NCBI GenBank assembly: GCA_964200185.2
Contig: CAXNAD020000233.1
Coordinates: forward strand, 1 to 23,879
Origin: Choristocarpus tenellus KU-1152
Taxonomy: Eukaryota; Phaeophyceae
Direction: 5' to 3'
DNA length: 23,879 bases
Part shown: positions 20,301 to 23,879 of the stretch, in pieces
Layout of the letters: each line of letters starts with the position of its first letter
Numbering within the stretch: position 1 is the first letter of the stretch
The notes under the pieces: model-generated
Told to the model about the DNA's origin: nothing
Seen by the model: only the letters and a program-made list of their open reading frames with translations
Database searches by the model: none
Program-made: the position numbers and the translations under genes

Positions 20301-21308
20301 CGGCTTATCAAGTCTATATTGATAGAAGAGAGGCAATAGGGCAGGGTGAGTGAGGTTATGGTTGAACTGAGGTTTCGTGTCTTGTGCCTACACTGAACAG
20401 TGGCTTGTTGAGTCTACCGTGACGGGAATAGTAGGGCGAAGAGTAATTAGGAAAGGTCTCGCGCAGAGTAAGATGCTGAATAGAGGTGTGTGCTGAGGGC
20501 GAAGGAAAGGGTGGGTAGTCCCACCGATAGTCGAAAAGTCTTCCAGGCAGCTGTCCGCATGCCAACTGACGGAGCATTTGCCCATGCCAAACAATGGATC
20601 TTGCTTAAGGTCATGTTTGACCGCTGAGGATTCCATACGGTTAATAAGCGTGAGGTTAAAGTCGCAGCTGCCTAGTCGACGTCCCGAACTCTCGTCTTCC
20701 TCCTGCTCCAATAGTGTGGTTGCCTTCTGTCGCATCCATTGACTCAATTTTCCCACCTCCATTAGCGCAGCAGACATATCGGCAGCGATACTTGAACCTC
20801 CTTCACCAGCCCCGTCGTTCACTATCTTCCATCCCCATAATCCTGCCATGCAGGGATCGTTCACCACCGCCACTAAACCATTACCAGGACCTTTACTGGA
20901 GTCGATTCCAGAGTCCCATGGGTGAGAAAAGAGTCGGAGTCCCAGATATTTGTAGGTGATGCCGCAATCACCCAGAAGGGTACGGGTTACAAAGGTCCTA
21001 CTGAGTCTTTTCCCTCCTGCCTGCACAGTGTCATAGAGGAAAAGCCCCCTCTTATACAGATTCTCAAACGCATGGTGAAAGCGTGAGTGCAGGTCAGGTG
21101 GGAGAGAAGAGGCTGGGAGATGGTGCAATCCGCGGTAGCTGCAGGCAAGTACATCCTTGTACAGGGGATCTTCTGGCCGTAGCCACGCCCTGCGAGCTCG
21201 GTTCAATTGGTCGGTGAGGCGAGGATGCTCGAATCGTTGAGGCTTCTCCTTCTCACGCTTCCTCACCTCCAAAACTTGCTTTCTCCTCTTCTTATTCTTC
21301 TTTGCCAT
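17392..21308 (-). CDS. FTO: FTO-type 2-oxoglutarate/Fe(II)-dependent RNA demethylase, four exons, complete
   Basis: Oxidatively removes methyl groups from N6-methyladenine-type bases in RNA, using Fe(II), O2 and 2-oxoglutarate, probably in the nucleus. Minus-strand exons: 21308-20525, 20235-20010, 19358-19181, 18321-17392. All introns are GT-AG (289, 651, 859 nt), phases 1, 2, 0, total 705 aa (human FTO 505). The start MAKKNKKRRK is highly basic. Conserved features: GITYKYLGLRLF; FGMGKCSVSWHADS with iron ligands H250 and D252; GDAYFMLDDFN completed across intron 2; HEHAVVAGS with the third ligand H342; LRYSSTHRV with R351 and R357 for 2-oxoglutarate. R109, N218 and Y330 match base-recognition positions in human FTO. 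The FTO-specific C-terminal helical domain follows (SEWINQFWVQG, HPWWRGPM, LEERKNMREKWDARF). Unusual points are an acidic insert at about 287-315, Ser at the position after D252 (Glu in human) and a basic tail of ~170 residues ending WRKKKRSRKVQ. Identification is very secure. Confidence 0.95.
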
Positions 21309-22026
21309 CCCTAAAAACTGTCACATGCGAAAGGATTGGGATATTAAGGACTTGCTAGTTGGATGACTGGCTGGCCGTCTGCTACCTGACTAGTTGCCTC
21401 GTGGGTTTCACTTTGTTTGCTTATCTAGTATCCATATCATGACATTGAGGCCATGAAACCAAAGCCTGGGAGGCCTACCACGTTGATCTACGACGTGACA
21501 TGTTCACCCTACATCTCTACACTCCTAGCTTCCTTGCCTGCTCTAAGGCGGGAGCCACAGTGAGCTGGCGTGGGAGTGGAAGGATAGGTACTCAGTGTAG
21601 TGCACGGAAGGAGAAAGACATTGAGCTGAGAACATTGGCTCCTAACCATGAGAACCCAGGCATGGAAAGAGTTTGGGTGTGAACACTCACTTGCATACTG
21701 ACTCAACCAAGATCTCGATAAGCTTCCATTGGTTTATTCACTCACTCCTTCGCCCCACACCCTCCTGTACGTCCAAATTTCCTCTCGTTGGAGATACCTT
21801 CGAAGTCTGGAGTGCCAATGATGCACCCCCTTAGATGTATTCTCGATCTCTGACAATTACGTTGCCTCTTACACAAAAAACAAATTTCTACCTTCTGTCT
21901 ACACCCTTTGCTGTGTATCTTGGGACCCCATCTTGAACTCTTAGGAGGCTTGTTGATAGGCACTTCGCTTTGCAATGGTATACCAAACTCTCAGCCCCTC
22001 CCCAACCTGTTGATGGATTGCTGCAG
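21309..22026. other. Intergenic region 5' of FTO
   Basis: The FTO 5' flank, about 0.7 kb, lies between divergently transcribed candidates and may hold promoters for both directions. No TATA box or other element is convincing. A minus-strand open frame at 21975-21742 contains a C-rich patch (CRQKVEICFLCKRQRNC) and a plus-strand open frame overlaps it. Neither is joined by clear splice sites. Confidence 0.4.
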
Positions 22027-22515
22027 GGCGTCACTGCCGTCACTACTCTTGTGGGTTACATGGGTCATCTGCACGCCGCCATGGCCTTCCTTCCCGGTAA
22101 GGTTTCCTCCATGCCCCTGAAGAAGTTTTGTTGCCGCGACTATGTCACTGAAAAGTCCAGAGGTCGCTTTGCTGCGTTGTCCATCCCCATCTCCCTCAGT
22201 TGTGATTTTTTTCGTCTATTACGTCAAATTGCCACCATCGCACATGACGAATTCTCATGTCGGGTAAGCCATATCAACAATCCTCCACTCTAGGATTGCT
22301 TTAAATCTTACCAGTCGCTATTATACTCAGCCCGCCAAATCTGTTAGATCTCCCAAACTTGTCCGCTTCAACACCTATTCTACGTACAGGGGGACCTACG
22401 CTTGGCCATGGGACTATCAACGCGCACCGTCCTGTTATCACTCTTTCTCGGGGTTGCGAGTTTGTCCCAGACTCAGAACAACGAATCACAGCCATGGTAC
22501 ATGGGTCACCCATGA
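22027..22515 (+). CDS. Possible exon pair, unassigned (gene or retroelement remnant)
   Basis: A 237-nt stretch, 22027-22263, is bounded by a good acceptor (TTGCTGCAG) and a good donor (CGG|GTAAGC) and is open in phase 0. It encodes GVTAVTTLVGYMGHLHAAMA, then FLPGKVSSMPLKKFCCRDYV and SRGRFAALSIPISLSCDFFR. A following in-phase stretch, 22390-22515 after GTACAG, encodes the hydrophobic LSTRTVLLSLFLGVASLS and stops at 22513-22515. The first part vaguely recalls the connection region after reverse transcriptase in some retroelements (a GYLGHL...FLPG pattern), but no catalytic motif is present. The second part looks like a signal peptide in isolation. It overlaps the proposed start of the methyltransferase in another frame, so the two models compete. 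Confidence 0.3.
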
Positions 22516-23757
22516 AGCAAAAAGCAAAAGCAAGTGCTGCACCTGAGATATCTATGGGAATACCTGCAGCAAAGCTCGTTGCCGCAGCAGCAAGCGTGAG
22601 TACTGAGAACTGAAGGGTGTTATGAGGCCATGCGGAGAGGAAGGAGAAAATAAGTTCATTGTGGGATCAGTATGACTGCACAAGGATTATTATCAGCATA
22701 CAGACTATCATTGTGCAGTGCTAGTCTGGTCAACTACTTCCTGTATTGATTTTTGGGGAGGGAGGTTGGAGAGTGTGATCTATGTGGGCTCAAGTTCAGA
22801 ACATATTATTGCGATCAGAGAGTGTGGGGAGAAAAACTGTTTGGGAGGAGGAGGTTGAAGGAAACGCTTTTCCTCACAGTCAAGGATTCCCATCTTTACC
22901 TACATTTTGCATGGATTTGAGGGAAGGCCAGTAATTGATTTGTTGGGCATAAAGGATGGTGACCATCCAATATTGTGCAACTGCATCTCTTCAACACCTG
23001 CTATTTTGCACACCAAGTCTAGAACCTCTCCCCCCCACTCCCGACATGCCTCCTGCATTATTCTTTTGTTGAAGGTACCTGCTTTGGTGGCAAGCCCCAA
23101 CGCACGCCGTGCAGCACTAGGAGCAGGGGTAGTTGCTTCAGCAGGGTGCATTGGATATGGACTGATGAAGCTTTTGGACACACCTTCTCGTCCATATGAT
23201 GCAGAGAGCAACAGTGTGGGGAAGGAATATGATGCGTGGACTGAGGTGAACTATTGCATCTTTACGTTTCATCGTTTGTAAGAGGTAGTGCCTTCAAGTT
23301 TGCTGAATTAGTTGACTGTGCTGTGTGTGTGTGTATGTGTGTGTGTGTGTGTGGTGGTGTTAAGGTTTGCAAGGAGGAGTTGGTATGGTTGTGCCATTCT
23401 TTCTGCTTCGGTTCCTGTCTCAGTTATTAAAATGCTAGCTTTGTAGCAGCACAGTGGGGTTTGAGAGGTAGAAATGAAGTTCACGTTCGACATCCTCCCA
23501 CATCACATCACATCACATGGGGAATTGATTGAAGGAGATATCTCTCTATCTCTCTCTCTCTCTCTTGACCCTCGTCTTTGATTGATAGCCTTTCACGAAA
23601 AAGAAATTAAGTGTTCGGTGTACAAGCATCCACTGTCATAGAGTGTAATTATCGCCCATCCATCACCCTCTGTTCTGATTGGAAGGATGGCATCCTGGAG
23701 AGCTATTGGGGGGAGCATATCCATCTTGGTTACTATGATGAAAAGGAACGAGCAAAG
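22494..23757 (+). CDS. SAM-dependent methyltransferase, tocopherol/small-amine MT-like, 5' part (runs off the window)
   Basis: Three in-phase exons are visible: 22494-22595, 23075-23245 and 23686-23757, with junctions AGC|GTGAGT, GAAG|GTACC, GAG|GTGAAC, GGAAG|GATGG and AAAG|GTTGG, all phase 0. The third exon encodes DGILESYWGEHIHLGYYDEK. Joined to KEYDAWTE from exon 2, this is the N-terminal signature of a methyltransferase family abundant in diatoms and other algae, related to gamma-tocopherol and sarcosine/dimethylglycine methyltransferases. The SAM-binding glycine motif would lie in the next exon, beyond the window. Upstream is a basic and Ala-rich leader (MKQKAKASAAPE) and a hydrophobic segment (AALGAGVVASAGCIGYGL), consistent with organelle or membrane targeting. 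The start is uncertain: ATG 22494 or 22512, or a further 5' exon. The exon 2-3 assignment is strong and substrate specificity is unknown. Confidence 0.78.
23320..23356. repeat. (GT)n microsatellite
   Basis: GT repeat with one AT interruption, inside the second intron of the methyltransferase gene. Confidence 0.9.
23498..23517. repeat. short (CACAT)n array
   Basis: Three to four CACAT units in the same intron. A similar short run occurs at about 10231-10240 inside the foldback element. Confidence 0.6.
23540..23565. repeat. (TC)n microsatellite
   Basis: TC repeat with one TATC interruption, again within the second intron of the methyltransferase gene. Confidence 0.9.
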
Positions 23758-23793
23758 GTTGGAATTTGCTTGATGTCTGTTTTGTGTTGTTTG

Positions 23794-23824
23794 AGGGAGG
23801 GGGGGGGGGGGGGAGGGGGGGGGG
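23794..23824. repeat. poly-G tract
   Basis: Two long G runs separated by single A residues, shortly after the donor at 23758, with another G run at 23846-23858. G-runs of this kind can fold as G-quadruplexes on this strand. They may also explain why the contig is fragile near here. Confidence 0.85.
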
Positions 23825-23879
23825 CAACATTGTCTTTAATGGAGAAGGGGGGGGGGCAGGGCCAAGTGGGGGTTGAAAA

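Noticed and set aside
20388-20524. Extension of the first FTO exon past STIG as continuous coding sequence
   Set aside because: After the donor at 20524 the frame loses similarity to FTO, while the exon at 20235 continues the family sequence (VYHC...) in phase.

Overview
This window looks like nuclear DNA of a eukaryotic alga, most likely a marine chromist (stramenopile or haptophyte). The evidence is as follows. Genes are sparse and split by GT-AG introns of roughly 90 to 860 nt. There are long homopolymer and dinucleotide tracts and one 10-base assembly gap. Two intron-rich genes can be rebuilt exon by exon with consistent reading phase: a stand-alone vitamin K epoxide reductase (VKOR) and an FTO-type RNA demethylase. 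FTO has a patchy known distribution, vertebrates plus marine algae, which supports an algal source. No tRNA, rRNA, CRISPR or bacterial-style operon was seen.

Layout: 1-2.9 kb is mostly non-coding, with poly-C tracts, the gap, a (CG)n tract and one weak two-exon candidate on the minus strand. 2.88-3.33 kb holds a small two-exon minus-strand candidate. 4.22-5.91 kb is the complete five-exon VKOR gene (minus, 174 aa). 6.2-9.55 kb is a graveyard of repeats: three diverged copies of the C-terminal part of a retrotransposon-like polyprotein, two of them forming a near-perfect 211-bp inverted repeat, plus a dispersed AT-rich repeat with a conserved small hairpin. 9.82-11.10 kb holds a candidate small gene with a CX3C motif whose intron carries an ~870-bp foldback element. 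11.6-14.43 kb is an uncharacterised multi-exon plus-strand gene for a low-complexity protein whose last exon has a protein-phosphatase-1-like RVxF motif. 14.43-17.39 kb has no gene I can defend. 17.39-21.31 kb is the complete four-exon FTO gene (minus, 705 aa). 22.0-22.5 kb has a possible two-exon gene or retroelement remnant. 22.49 kb to the right edge is the 5' part of a SAM-dependent methyltransferase gene (plus) that runs off the window.

The genes do not form an obvious pathway. VKOR belongs to disulfide or quinone redox chemistry in the ER membrane. FTO belongs to nuclear m6A/m6Am removal. The methyltransferase resembles the tocopherol or small-amine methyltransferase superfamily found in algae. 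The most valuable observations are the two exactly reconstructable genes, with catalytic residues restored only after splicing, the non-canonical residue next to the iron ligand in FTO, and the two independent inverted-repeat structures linked to the same dispersed repeat.
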